A program made the position numbers and the translations under genes. A DNA stretch of 27,943 bases, taken from CAZNVB01 sp964651495 (GTDB taxonomy: Bacteria; Acidobacteriota; Aminicenantia; Aminicenantales; UBA8522). Positions 7,151 through 17,800 of the stretch are shown in pieces. Every line of letters starts with the position of its first letter. Position 1 is the first letter of the stretch. The stretch spans positions 1 through 27,943 of the forward strand of contig CAZYWP010000026.1 of the NCBI GenBank assembly GCA_964651495.1. The letters are read 5' to 3'. Under the pieces are notes generated by a model that saw nothing but the letters and a program-made list of their open reading frames with translations, made no database searches and had not been told where the DNA came from.

Positions 7151-10100
7151 TCATGGATTAAAAGATAGAATGCCCTCGCCGGCCGGAAGGGTGAGATTCA
7201 GTTCACCGGTTTTTGCTTCCCAGGTGAATTTTTCGATTTTGCGGCCGTCAAGAAGAACGGCGCGGGGCCGGGCAGAGAGGCGAATGGAGACAACTGACGG
7301 TTCGGCCAGGAAATACTTGATTTTTCCCTTGGCGATTTCGCAGGTCACGGGCTGGGTGGACCGGAGGACCGGGCCTCCTTCTCGGGCAAGGGAAGTGCAC
7401 AGTGCGGCGAACACCTTTTCGCCGCTCCAGGTCAGGGCCAGCGCATCGCTCGACCAGCCGCTCTGCTCGTAGGCTTGACCCGGCTGCGTGGAAAAAAGAA
7501 AATCCCGGCCCTGCGCCCTGCCGGAGACGCACCCGTTTCCCTTTTTATAATTCACTCTCCCTTCTTCTCCGGCCTCCGTGGCCAGGAGATTGGCCAGCAC
7601 CAGCGGACGGCCTGCGGTCCTGGCCGTTAGCGTGAGCACGCCCTCGCGGGTCAGCGGGTTTGCCGTTTTCAGGGTGTTGATATAAAGAGGAGTCTCTTCC
7701 GCCGTCGCCTCGAGGCGTTCCGGCCACAAATGGCTGATCCGGAGCGTATTTTTGCCCTTGCGGATGAGGGAGGCCTGTGGGCCCGGTTGGATGTCTTTCA
7801 GGGCCCCGGTCTGGTAAAGAAGCGTGATGTCGGCATCCGCATCTCCGGGGACGACCGTGTCCAGCAGAAGAAGCGTCCGGGGCTTGAGGTACAGCACATT
7901 CCTCCTCATTTCTCTCACTTTTCCCCAGTAGAGCTCGCCGATGTCGCCGCAAACAAAGGAGGCCTCTTCGCCGTCGAGAAAGTGGTGGATGAAGGCGTGG
8001 TCCTCGAGCCCTTCGATAAACAGCAGGGGGTCGCCAACACGCTGGCTCTGGGCGTTGTGATCGATCAGGATGGTGGAATGGGCGACCGGCTGCGTGTAAT
8101 GGGACTGGTAATAGGGATCGTCGTAGTATGTGCTGCCGTGCCTTTCCTCGATGAAAATCTCCCCCCGGTCGGCTAGCCAGAAAGTTCCCTGGTCGAGATG
8201 CTGGTGGTTGTAGAATGCTCCGGTCCGCATGACAAAAACGAAATCGTCCTTCTGCCAGCCGCTGCGGAAGACGGTCGTGCCGATGTCCCGGAAGGCCCGG
8301 ACCGGGTTTTCCCCAAACGGCTCGCGTCGCGGCGCCTTCTCGGTTTCATAGATGGCGTCGGCGAGCGTGTCGCCTTTCTTGAAGAAATGGTAAAGCCAGC
8401 CGAGGAGCGGGTCGCCGCGCCCGGCCAGCAGCCAGGCCCAGTTGGTCATCGGGCCCAGGTTCCCTCCGCTGTCGCCGAAATAGGGAAAGAATTTTTTATC
8501 GTAGAGCGCAGCCCAGGCGATGTCCTGATAGGTCAGGCAGAGGGGACCGGAAAAATCGATGTGGAAAACATTGGCAAGGGCGGGAAGCGCCTTGGACAGG
8601 GACTCCATAGTGAAGCTGCAGTAGCCGTAACTTTCCCCATAACCTCCGTCCTGGCCGATCGATTTCCCGATGAGCTCGTGGAGCTTAAGCAGGACGCCGG
8701 TGAAATACGGTTCGGCCGCCGCACCATCTCCGCCGTCCGCATAAAACGCCGCCTGGCTCAACAGCGATCCGCCGGTGACGTGCGCCACCCAGTTCGAGGT
8801 GTTGCTGGTGACCAGGTTGTCTTCGACATAGCTGCGGTGGCAGCCCATCACGACGTTCCTCCATAGCCCCTCTCGGACGGTCCGTCTTTCCTCCTCGCTC
8901 AGCAAGTCAAAGACGAGGTCATAGGCCAGGGCGATGTCCATGCCCAGCTCTCCCACAGGATAATAGATGTGCTGGCCGCGGCTCTCGAACCAGGGGTGCA
9001 GCCAGACGGGAAAGCGGCACAGCTTCACGATCAGGTCTTTAGCGTACCGGCCCGCCTCCCGGTCGCCGAGGAGCGCATAGGCCAGGGAATTGTCATGAAC
9101 GCCGGTCCGCCAGGGACGGATCCTGTCGAACCAGGGATAGATCGAGCGGGGGACATTGCCCAGGGTCGGCTCGTCTTGCGGAAACGCGTCGAGGTCGAAG
9201 ACAACGGCCTCCAGCGGTAATTTCTCTCTGGCCTCTGTGGCGTTTTTGGCCAGGCCTTCCGCAACGGACTTGAAATTGTCATCCCTCAGGCTCTGCTTGA
9301 TGACTTGGAGCCTGAGGCCGTCAAACCACAGCCGGGGATGGCGTCCGGCGAGGTCGCGCGGAGCGATCAAAATTGTGAACTCGGTTGAGGCGATTTTCTC
9401 TCCCGCCGCGGAGGCCTCCAGCTCGGCGAGATAGAGCCCCTCCGGCCATTCGAGCTTGAAGGGAGGCTGACGCCATTCTCCGGCCGCCCGCTTGAGCCGG
9501 GATTGGAGGAGTGTTTTCGTTCTTTGGGCAAAATCAGTCACGCGGAGGACGACCCGGTCGGCCTCGACCGGCCATTGGCCTTTGACCTCGAGGGTTTCGC
9601 CCCTCAGAAAATGCCGCTTTGGGATGTACGGCTTCCACTCGGCGAGCTTGTCCACCTTCGGCTCGGCGAAGCGGAAATCGGGAGTCCTGGCGCCTTCGAG
9701 GACGACGTCATCCAGGCCAAAGTAGATCGGCATGGCCGGGTCGGCATGGGGAAACTTGGCTAGGACGGCCAGGCCGAAAACCTGGATTGTCCGGCCGCCA
9801 AGGCTGGGGTTTTGGGAGGCGAGATCGGCATAGGAGATGGTGAGTCTTTCCCAGTGGTTGGACGGTGGGCCTGCCACCGTACAGTCGACGATGCCTTCCT
9901 CACCAGCGGCCAGCCGGATTTTAAAGAATTCCGGCTTCCCCTCGGTCTTGAGATAATACCTCAGGCTGATTGTCGAGAAGGGGATAAGGTACATGTCCAG
10001 CTTCTTCTGAGCGCCGGCATAACTATCGACATCCGTACAGGGAGTGACGCGTAACAGGAGGGAGATATTGGGATCGCCGGGGACGATCCGGCCGGGGCGG

Positions 10101-10306
10101 AGGTTCGGGTCATAGGCCGTGTCCTGCCAGAGTGGATAGGACGCCCAGGCGTTGAGCTCGTTGGTTTCGAAGTCCTCCTTATAGATATAGGGCTCGAGGT
10201 TCCCGGGAGGGTCGGATGACCCGGCGGGGAGAGGAAGGAGCAGGAATAGAATTAAAAGAGCGGAGCAAAATACTCTCTTGAAGGAAAGATCGTGTTCTTG
10301 CATCAT
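7151..10306 (-). CDS. HepA: secreted heparinase II/III-like protein, divergent catalytic motifs
   Basis: From the ATG at 10306 (GAGG upstream; ATG at 10303 is equally possible) this is 1051 residues with a signal peptide (h-region ALLILFLLLPLPAG). Module order is an N-terminal jelly-roll-like domain (about 30-210, starting EDFETNELNAWASYP, ending YFGLDDVVLEG), an Ig-like segment, an alpha/alpha toroid (about 325-660) and the C-terminal beta-sandwich of heparinase II/III proteins. Landmarks are TSNTSNWVAHVTGG (His509), YGESYGYCSF (Tyr562), NHQHLDQG (700-707) and AHST (743-746). Known lyases of this fold cleave uronate-containing polysaccharides by beta-elimination. HepA lacks two Asn residues seen in its paralogues (Ser564, Ser744). 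It follows HepB by 10 bases and overlaps the AGE-like gene. Substrate unknown. Confidence 0.88.
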   Translation of the reverse strand: MMQEHDLSFKRVFCSALLILFLLLPLPAGSSDPPGNLEPYIYKEDFETNELNAWASYPLWQDTAYDPNLRPGRIVPGDPNISLLLRVTPCTDVDSYAGAQKKLDMYLIPFSTISLRYYLKTEGKPEFFKIRLAAGEEGIVDCTVAGPPSNHWERLTISYADLASQNPSLGGRTIQVFGLAVLAKFPHADPAMPIYFGLDDVVLEGARTPDFRFAEPKVDKLAEWKPYIPKRHFLRGETLEVKGQWPVEADRVVLRVTDFAQRTKTLLQSRLKRAAGEWRQPPFKLEWPEGLYLAELEASAAGEKIASTEFTILIAPRDLAGRHPRLWFDGLRLQVIKQSLRDDNFKSVAEGLAKNATEAREKLPLEAVVFDLDAFPQDEPTLGNVPRSIYPWFDRIRPWRTGVHDNSLAYALLGDREAGRYAKDLIVKLCRFPVWLHPWFESRGQHIYYPVGELGMDIALAYDLVFDLLSEEERRTVREGLWRNVVMGCHRSYVEDNLVTSNTSNWVAHVTGGSLLSQAAFYADGGDGAAAEPYFTGVLLKLHELIGKSIGQDGGYGESYGYCSFTMESLSKALPALANVFHIDFSGPLCLTYQDIAWAALYDKKFFPYFGDSGGNLGPMTNWAWLLAGRGDPLLGWLYHFFKKGDTLADAIYETEKAPRREPFGENPVRAFRDIGTTVFRSGWQKDDFVFVMRTGAFYNHQHLDQGTFWLADRGEIFIEERHGSTYYDDPYYQSHYTQPVAHSTILIDHNAQSQRVGDPLLFIEGLEDHAFIHHFLDGEEASFVCGDIGELYWGKVREMRRNVLYLKPRTLLLLDTVVPGDADADITLLYQTGALKDIQPGPQASLIRKGKNTLRISHLWPERLEATAEETPLYINTLKTANPLTREGVLTLTARTAGRPLVLANLLATEAGEEGRVNYKKGNGCVSGRAQGRDFLFSTQPGQAYEQSGWSSDALALTWSGEKVFAALCTSLAREGGPVLRSTQPVTCEIAKGKIKYFLAEPSVVSIRLSARPRAVLLDGRKIEKFTWEAKTGELNLTLPAGEGILSFNP

Positions 10307-10316
10307 GATCCTCGCC

Positions 10317-13300
10317 TCAGCGCTCGATCGTGATCTCGCCTTCGGCGGCGGGCAGCCGGAGCAGGACAAGTCCGTCCTTGAATTGCCAGTTCTTGACCGC
10401 GTTTTCGGCTAGCCGGACGGCTTTCGGTTTCCAGCCGGCGAAGACTTCGACCTCCGCGTCCCGAGAGCCCGAGAACTCGAGAACGATCTTGCGGCTCTCT
10501 CTGCCCAAGCGACAGCTCAACGGCGCACCGGCCTTGAGAGCCAGCTTTCCTTTTTCCCTGAGAATCGTGGAGCGCAGGACCAGGAATCCGCCGGCCGTCC
10601 GGCTGAGCACAAGGGCATCGGATTCGAGGTCTTCCGCTTGGTACAGCCCTCCTTCGGCTTCCCCGATCCAGTATTTGTCCGCGCCGAAGGAAACCTCCAA
10701 GTAACCCGGGCCTTTGGACGCCTTCAGTTCGGCCATCATCTCTGCATCCGTGCTCAGGACATTGACAAAGGTGGCCCCCCCATCCCGGGCATCGGCCGCG
10801 AGCTCGAGAAACCCCCTGGCCGTCATCAAGATCGAGTTCTCGGCCTTGAATTCGTTGATGCTCATCGGCCGTTTAAGGACCCGCGCTTGATATCGCTCCG
10901 GGAGAAGAGTCCGGAGGTGGAGTGTTTTTCCGGCCCGGACAATCTGAGTGGTCTTGCCGTCAACCCGGATGTCGTCCTTCCGCGGGGCGTGGAAGCGCAG
11001 GCTCATTTCGTCAACGCCGGCCGGACCTTCGGCCCGGTCCAGAATTAGCACCGTCCTGGGCCGAAGATGGAGGACATTCCTCTGGAGGCTCTTCCACTTT
11101 CCCCTGTAGACCGGAGTCAAGTCGGCCGAGAGAAAGGCTCCGTCGGGCCAATCCAGAAAAGAGGTAATCCGGGCATGGTCCTTCCAGGCGGCGACGTCAT
11201 GCCGGAAATCGCCGGCTGTCTGCGACTCGACATTGTCCTCGACGAGCGGGCAATTGTGCCCGCCGGCTTGGATGTAAAGCCTGGGATACCAGGGATCTTC
11301 ATAATAATTGGAATTGCCGCATTCGTCGATGAAAAGCTCGCCGCGGTCGGCCAGGAAGAACGAGCCCTGGTCGAAGTGCTGATGGTTGTAAAACGGCCCG
11401 CATTTAAAAATGAAGACGAAGTCGTCATGGCTGAAGCCCGACCGGAAAATCACCGAGCCGACGTCGCGCAGCCTCTTGACGAGAGAAAGAGATTGAGGCG
11501 GTGTCCCTCCACCCACCGGCGCGGGGAAGAGGAGGTCGAGATAATTGTTACCCGGCCTCTGCCGGTAAAGCCAGAGCAGGTGGGGGTCATTTCGAACATT
11601 GAGGACGGAAGCGAAATTGCTCATCGAGGAGGGGATGAGGTCGTCATGGGCGTCGCCGAACTCATAGATCCGGCCGGTCTCGTTGTCCTGCTGGTAGAGG
11701 AGGTATTGAAACGAGTTGGCCACTTCCGCCGGGCAGGCCAGGCCGAAATGATGCCCCAGGGCGGGTAAGCTGTGGGAGAGCGACTGCATGGCGAAATTGT
11801 GATAATAGTATCCCTCGCCGTAATAGCCGTCGGAGTCGAAGGTGCTGCGGATGAAATCTCCGAGCTTAATGACCAGGCCGGTCAGGTAGGGCTCCAATTC
11901 CGAGGGCGCAAATTCCCGGCTGATAGCCAGGGCGCAGAGGATGCCCCCGCCGGTGACGTGGCTGATCCAGTTCGAGGTGTTCGAGGACACACGGTTGTCC
12001 CGGACATATTCCTTGAAAACCTCGGTGACGCCCTTGTGGTAGAGGGCGGAGGCGATGGTTTTTCTTTCCTCCGGGCTGAGGAGATCATAGACCATGTCGT
12101 ACCCCATAGCGAAGTCGATCAGGGCCAGGCCGACCGGCCAGTAGGTGAACTGCCCCTGGTTGAGGATGTGAGGATGAACAAAGCTCGGCCAGGCGGCGAC
12201 GGAGAGCAGGGCCCGACGGGCGGCATCCCCGGCCTCTCTGTCACCGGAGAGGGCGTAGACGACGGCGTTTTCCCGGATGAACTGAGAGGGTGTGTGCAGC
12301 GCGCGGACATAGCCCTCGTAGGTCGGCAGCCAGAAGACCTCGTCGTAGGCGCTCAGGTTGTAGCGGAAATCGGCCGGGTTGAACTTTTCCCGGAAGGCCG
12401 CCGCGCCCTGCCGAACTTTGTCCCAGACGCCTTTGGTCCGGCCGCTTTCGATGGCCTCCTTGATGCCGGCGAGCTCGACCTTAGTGAAGAGGAGAAACGG
12501 GTGCTCGGAAGGGGCGGACTCCGGCTTGACCAGAAAGACGAACGTCGAGGCGAGGCTGTGGCCTTGCGCTGTCGTGCCTTTGACCCGGGCCCGCCAAAGA
12601 CCGGGGCCGAGCTCCGGGGTGGTGACCGCCCAGACGTTTCCCTGAGCCCGCCGCATCTTTAAGCGGGCGAAAACCTCTTTTTCCCAGCCCTTCCCCAGTT
12701 CCACCTCTCCGCTTTTCACGGCCACGGGAAATTCTGCCTCGATAGCGATCCTCTGGCCCTGGCTGAAATGATCGCCGGCCGCCGCCAGTCCCATCTCCTC
12801 CAGGTGGTGGACGCTCGGCTTCAGGACCCGGATCGTTTTCTCACGGAAGCCCGTGATCTCGAGGTCGTCGACCGCCAGGCGCAGCTTCGCCTCCGGGTCG
12901 GCCCGACGGCAGACCGCCATGATCGCCACGGCCTTGAGGTTTTTTGTCCCGGGCGACGCGATCTCTTTTTCCATGGGGATGACGGCTTCCTGCCAGGTCA
13001 TGGTTTGTGGGACCGGGATAGAAATTTCTCCGGTGCTGCCGTCGCTATACCCGAGTTTGACGAGAATTTTTTCCGCCCCTGTGTAGCTCTTGACATAAAA
13101 TCGGAAGGAGATCCGGCTCTCTTTGGTCAGATAGATATCCAGTTTCTTCCGTACTCCGAAAATGTATTCGCCCGGCGTCCAGGCGTTGATCTCCCGGACG
13201 AGACAAAGCCCGGGACGGCCCTCGATTTTCTTGACCCAGATCGTCGGGTCATAGGCCGTATCCTGGGCTGGTGGGTAGGAAGACCAGGGGCCGACCGAGC

Positions 13301-13424
13301 CCGCTTCGAAGTCGGCTTTGAAGATATGGGCTTCGAGGACCTCAAATGGATCTGTTCCGGAACGGGAATCCGCCGGTCCGATGATGGGAATGAGAATCAG
13401 GAACAGAGGAATGAGTCTCTTCAT
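10317..13424 (-). CDS. HepB: secreted heparinase II/III-like polysaccharide lyase
   Basis: This 1035-residue protein has a perfect start context (AAGGAGG four bases before the ATG) and a signal peptide (MKRLIPLFLILIPIIGPADS). The N-terminal domain has the motif shared with HepC, SVGPWSSYPPAQDTAYDP, and ends with LAVDDLEITG. The toroid carries SNTSNWISHVTGGG (His489) and YGEGYYYHNFAMQS (Tyr541, Asn543). The beta-sandwich has NHQHFDQGSFFL (680-691) and GGHNCPLVEDN (His723, Asn724). By analogy with heparinase II/III, the Tyr and a His act as base and acid, the NHQHxD region binds metal or substrate, and Asn neutralises the uronate carboxylate; this mapping is inferred. It is much closer to HepC than to HepA or HepD. 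It lies between the transglutaminase-like gene (73-base gap) and HepA (10-base gap). Confidence 0.9.
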   Translation of the reverse strand: MKRLIPLFLILIPIIGPADSRSGTDPFEVLEAHIFKADFEAGSVGPWSSYPPAQDTAYDPTIWVKKIEGRPGLCLVREINAWTPGEYIFGVRKKLDIYLTKESRISFRFYVKSYTGAEKILVKLGYSDGSTGEISIPVPQTMTWQEAVIPMEKEIASPGTKNLKAVAIMAVCRRADPEAKLRLAVDDLEITGFREKTIRVLKPSVHHLEEMGLAAAGDHFSQGQRIAIEAEFPVAVKSGEVELGKGWEKEVFARLKMRRAQGNVWAVTTPELGPGLWRARVKGTTAQGHSLASTFVFLVKPESAPSEHPFLLFTKVELAGIKEAIESGRTKGVWDKVRQGAAAFREKFNPADFRYNLSAYDEVFWLPTYEGYVRALHTPSQFIRENAVVYALSGDREAGDAARRALLSVAAWPSFVHPHILNQGQFTYWPVGLALIDFAMGYDMVYDLLSPEERKTIASALYHKGVTEVFKEYVRDNRVSSNTSNWISHVTGGGILCALAISREFAPSELEPYLTGLVIKLGDFIRSTFDSDGYYGEGYYYHNFAMQSLSHSLPALGHHFGLACPAEVANSFQYLLYQQDNETGRIYEFGDAHDDLIPSSMSNFASVLNVRNDPHLLWLYRQRPGNNYLDLLFPAPVGGGTPPQSLSLVKRLRDVGSVIFRSGFSHDDFVFIFKCGPFYNHQHFDQGSFFLADRGELFIDECGNSNYYEDPWYPRLYIQAGGHNCPLVEDNVESQTAGDFRHDVAAWKDHARITSFLDWPDGAFLSADLTPVYRGKWKSLQRNVLHLRPRTVLILDRAEGPAGVDEMSLRFHAPRKDDIRVDGKTTQIVRAGKTLHLRTLLPERYQARVLKRPMSINEFKAENSILMTARGFLELAADARDGGATFVNVLSTDAEMMAELKASKGPGYLEVSFGADKYWIGEAEGGLYQAEDLESDALVLSRTAGGFLVLRSTILREKGKLALKAGAPLSCRLGRESRKIVLEFSGSRDAEVEVFAGWKPKAVRLAENAVKNWQFKDGLVLLRLPAAEGEITIER

Positions 13425-13497
13425 TTCGCCTCCTTCGCAAGCGTTTTTATTAGAATGGTCAAGACAACCCGGATTCCAGTTTAATCCTTCCGCCCGA

Positions 13498-14808
13498 TTA
13501 ATGTCTTCCCCCCTGAAGAGAAAGCAGTCCGAACAGGAGGGCGAGCGCGCCGCTGCAAAGAAAAAGCCCGGTCAGAGCGTATCTCAGCCTGATCCAACCC
13601 GGAACAGGAAAGGTGGAGTAGAGGAGCGTGGGATAGCGCAGAAAATTCCTGAACTTGGAGAAGCTCTTGGCTTTCCCGTACCCGAACTTGTAAGCGGTGA
13701 CAAGGTCGCCGACCAGGTACTCGTTTCCTCCGCCGGCCGGCCGGGGCACCAGGCTCCGTGTCTCTGCATCGTAGACGAAATAGGTGACCTCTGCCTCTGA
13801 ACCGAGGTCGAACAGCTTTTTCAGGTCGAGCGTGTGGAGCAGCCGGCCGCTTCGATGAGTAGCTCTGGCCGCTCCGAGCTGGGGGTCGACATAGATCCAG
13901 GCGCCCGCCTCGGGAATGAAGCTCTCGCAAAAATAATGGCCGGTCAGCTTCAAGGGACCGAACTTGCCGGCCAAATCGATAAGCCTGGTTTCTACACCGG
14001 CGGCGTTGGCGAAAAGGTAATAGACCAGGGCCCTATTCTCGCAAAATCCCCTGCCGCTTCCAGTGAGAGCCTCGTAGGTCTCGAGGGGAGAAGCGGCCTG
14101 GAGTCTGTCATCCGGCGTGCCCCCGGAATCCTTGATCGCATCCATCACGAAAAGAAAAACCTGCTCGGCCCTCGCCAGGGTCGGGCTATTGGGATCGACC
14201 CTGTCTCCGAGAATCTTCCGGGCTTTTTCGAGCTCGGGGTCATTCACGGCCAGCCCGACCCACTCGGCGATGGAGTGCGGTTTCCTGGGAGTCAGGGGGA
14301 TTGTGGAATCGACCAGACAGTAGTTGTCGCGCCAGGAGAGGTTCTTTTGCCGGTATTTTTCCTTCGGGTAGAAATCGATCTCGAAAATGATCTCTTTCAG
14401 AGTGGAGACATCTTCCGGGACGAGGCGGTATCTGCCCCGGAAGGGGGAATCGGGAAAGGGGATTTCCGCCGCGGGACCCCCGTGGACGGTGGTCCCGTCC
14501 TCGGCGTTGAGCACCTTCCAGCGGGTCTTATCAAAGGGCGGATGAAAGGTGAACCGCAGCCTCCGGCTGGCGGCCTCTTTCACTTTCTTGACCGCGGGGA
14601 TCTCGGCGACGCTGTAGATTTCGCTCTCTGCCGCCTGGCGGCTGTGAAAGTCAAAGACCCGCCAGCGGGGATCATGCCGGTTCCCCACGGTGCGGAAGCT
14701 TCGAAGATAATAGGTGTCCAGATATATATAGACGAGCCCAAGGAAGGACAAAACAGCGACGCTGAGGAAGATAAGGAAAGGGAGGCGATTTTTTCTTGTC
14801 CTGATCAT
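13498..14808 (-). CDS. Membrane-anchored transglutaminase-like protein
   Basis: The ATG at 14808 is preferred (GAGGAG nine bases upstream) over an in-frame TTG at 14817, giving 436 residues. There are two membrane segments, at about 9-30 (FLIFLSVAVLSFLGLVYIYL) and about 405-428 near the C-terminus, with the domain between them presumably in the periplasm. The transglutaminase-like triad is visible: Cys256 in GRGFCENRALVYY, His291 in TGHYFCESF and Asp308 in WIYVDPQLG. Bacterial proteins of this superfamily are more often peptidases, amidases or cyclases than cross-linkers. A Pro-rich N-terminal domain precedes the core. The gene sits between two heparinase-like genes, so it may act on the peptide part of the same substrate; this is inference. 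Confidence 0.88.
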   Translation of the reverse strand: MIRTRKNRLPFLIFLSVAVLSFLGLVYIYLDTYYLRSFRTVGNRHDPRWRVFDFHSRQAAESEIYSVAEIPAVKKVKEAASRRLRFTFHPPFDKTRWKVLNAEDGTTVHGGPAAEIPFPDSPFRGRYRLVPEDVSTLKEIIFEIDFYPKEKYRQKNLSWRDNYCLVDSTIPLTPRKPHSIAEWVGLAVNDPELEKARKILGDRVDPNSPTLARAEQVFLFVMDAIKDSGGTPDDRLQAASPLETYEALTGSGRGFCENRALVYYLFANAAGVETRLIDLAGKFGPLKLTGHYFCESFIPEAGAWIYVDPQLGAARATHRSGRLLHTLDLKKLFDLGSEAEVTYFVYDAETRSLVPRPAGGGNEYLVGDLVTAYKFGYGKAKSFSKFRNFLRYPTLLYSTFPVPGWIRLRYALTGLFLCSGALALLFGLLSLQGGRH

Positions 14809-14873
14809 TCCGTCCAACTCCTCTCGGCCGGTTTCACTCGGCGGCCGTCTCGGTCATAGCTGGATAGAGGATA

Positions 14874-17800
14874 TCAAAAGTCGAGTAGAAAGGTCGAGCC
14901 TTCCTCAGGAAGCGTCAGGCCGACCTTAGTGTTCGAGTAGCTCCAGGTCTGGATCGGGCGTCCGTTCATCTTGACCATGTTTGGCTTAGCCGGGCAGTCG
15001 ATTTGAACCCGGGCCGGTCGAGAAGACCAAGCCCGCATCTCTATGGTGTGGTCGCCCTTTTTCAGAAAGACGCTCACCGGGAGCTCGGACTGGAAGAGTG
15101 TCCGGCCGGCGGCCCGGATCTCGGAAACGCGCAGGGCCGTAAGGCGACCCTCTTGGAGGCACAGGGCGAGCGCATCAGTCGTGACGCCGTTGGCTTCATA
15201 CGTCCGTCCCTCGGCCCGGGAAATAAAATACTGACTGCCCTCGATCTCGAGCTCAAGGCAGCCTTCATTTTCATTTTGGCGAATGTTTCTGATTATCCCG
15301 CTTTCCGTTCCCAGGCCATTGACGACCTGGCTGCGGCCGTTTCGGATGTCCGCAGAGAGCTCTAAAAAGCCCCGCGCCGTCATGGTGATCGGGTTTTCCG
15401 CGCCGAATTCGCTCAGGCTCAGCGGCCGCTTCCTGATTTCGGTCCGGATGTCGGATGGCTGGAGGGTCCTGATAAACAGAGCCCTGTCTCCCCGTGAGAT
15501 CTCGGCCTCCCCGGCCGTCGCTTTGATGTCGTCTTTGCGGGGAGCGTGGAATCTCAGGTCCATCTGCCGGACTCCCTCGGCCCCCTCCCCCTGGTCGATC
15601 AGAATGATCGTCCGGGGAGCGAGGTAGAGAATGCTCCGCCGCAGCGTTTGGAATTTTCCCTGATAGAGCGGAGTGAGATCTGCCGAGAGGAACACTCCGT
15701 CCGGATTCTCCAGGTAGTCCGTGATCCTGGCGGAGCTCTGCCAGGCAGGGACATCATTCAACAGGTCGCCGGCTCTCTGGCACTCCTCGTTTCCATCGGG
15801 CAGGATGCAGTTGTGGCCGCCGGGCTGGATGAAAAACCCCTGGTACCAGGGGTCGTTATAATAGTCCGTCTTTCCGCCTTCGACGATAAAATCGCGGCCC
15901 AGGTCACGGAGAAAAAAAGTGCCCTGGTCGAAATGCTGATGGTTGTAGAACGGGCCGGCTCGGAAGACAAACACGAAGTCGTCATTGCCGAAACCGGAAC
16001 GGAAGATGGCCGTGCCCGTATCCCGGAATAATCTGGTCAGGGGGAGGCCGGCGGCGGGGCCTTGGGGTTTGATCGTATCGTCAAAAAAGATGAGGTCCGC
16101 TTCGGCCTCGCCGGGAGTCAGGTCATAGAGCCAGCGGAGAAGAGGGTCCCTCGATTTTTTCAGGACATAAGCGAAGTTGTTCAACGGCACGAGCTTGTTT
16201 CCCGTGTCTCCGAAGTCATAGATTTCCTTGGACCCGGCGTTCATCTGGTAGGGGAGATAGAGGTGAGAGCGGAAGACCTTCTCGGGAAAGGCGATCCCGA
16301 AATGAGCCTCGAGCACGGGCATGATCTCGGAAAGGGTCTGCATGGTGAAGTTGTGATAAGCATAGCCCTCCCCGTAGTGGCCGTCCCGGTCGAAGGTCGA
16401 GCGGACGAGCTCGGCAACCTTCAGAATCATCCCGGTGAGATAGGGCTCGAGCTCAGCGTCACCGTATTCTCCGGCCACTGCCAGAGCGCTCAGGATGCCG
16501 CCGCCGGTAACGTGGCTGATCCAGTTGGAGGTGTCGGAAGAGACCCGGTTGTCCCGGACATATTCCTTGAACACCTCGGTGATTCCTTTGTGATAGAGGG
16601 AGGCGGCGATTTTCTGCCGCTCCTCGGTGGCCAGGAGGTCATAGACCAGGTCGTAACCCAGGGCCAGGTCGAGCAGGACGAGCCCGGCCGGCCAGTAAGT
16701 GAACTGACCCTGGTTGAGGATATGGGAATGGACATAGGACGGCCATTCGGCCATCTTCAACAGGGCCCGCCGGGCGGCGTCACCAGCTTCCCGGTCGCCG
16801 CTGAGGCCGTAGACGAACCCGTTGGCGCGAGCATAGGATGCCAGGGTCCGGATGGTGCCGGCATACCCGCTGTAGGTCGGCAGCCAGAAGACCTCGTCGT
16901 AAGCGTCGAGGTTGTAGTTAAAATCGGCCGGGTCGTATCTGGCGCGGAGAGCGCGGGCCGTCTCCCTGAGCTTTTCCCAGATCTCCCGCGGCCTCCCGGA
17001 GAGAATGGACTTCTGGAGCCTGGTTTGGTCCTCTCGAGTCAGAAGGAGCCGGGGATGTTCCCGGGGCGCTGTTTTCGAGCGGACGAGAAAAACGAGACTA
17101 GCCGGAGAGAATTCCTCCCGGCCGCGGCGGCCGGAAATCTCGGCCCGCCAGAGGCCGGGGCCAAGACGGCGGGAAGAGATCAGGGATTCAAAGGAACGGT
17201 CCGGTCTCTTCTTTAGGGGCAGGCCCAGCGGCCGGCGTTCCCCGAAGATGTCGCTGATCTTGATCTCCGCCCTGTCCGCATCTCCCGCAAAAGTCCCTTT
17301 GATCCGGATTTCGGATCCTTCCTCGTAATGGATGCCGGCGATATCCAAAGAGAACTCCTCGAGCCGGTGTACGGGCGGCTCCTGGATGAGGAACGTTTTC
17401 GGCCTCCAGCCGGTGATCCTGATGTCGTCGAGGGCCAGTTTGAGCCGGGACTCCGGGTCCGCCTGGAGGCAGACGGCCATGACCGCGACGGCGGCCAGCT
17501 TTTTTGCTTTCTCCAGCCCCGGGAGTTCAGCCAGCGAAATATCAGCCTGCTGCCAGGCTTGATTTTCTCCTGCCGGAAGCTTCGTCTCACGGCTCGAGCC
17601 GTCGGCCAGGGCGAGCTTGACGATGATCCCATCCGTTTTGCCATAATTCTTGACCGTATACCGGAAGGAGATGCGGCTTCCTTGGTCGACAAGAATGCTC
17701 AGCTTTTTCCGGACTCCGAAGGCATAGTCAATCGGCCGGTTGGGAATGATCTCCCGGACGAGAGCCAGCCCGGCATTGCCCGGCATTTTCTTGACCCAGA

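Noticed and set aside
16062..17216. 384-codon plus-strand open frame
   Set aside because: It is antisense to HepC, has no Shine-Dalgarno sequence or recognisable domain, and reflects GC-rich third positions of the real gene.
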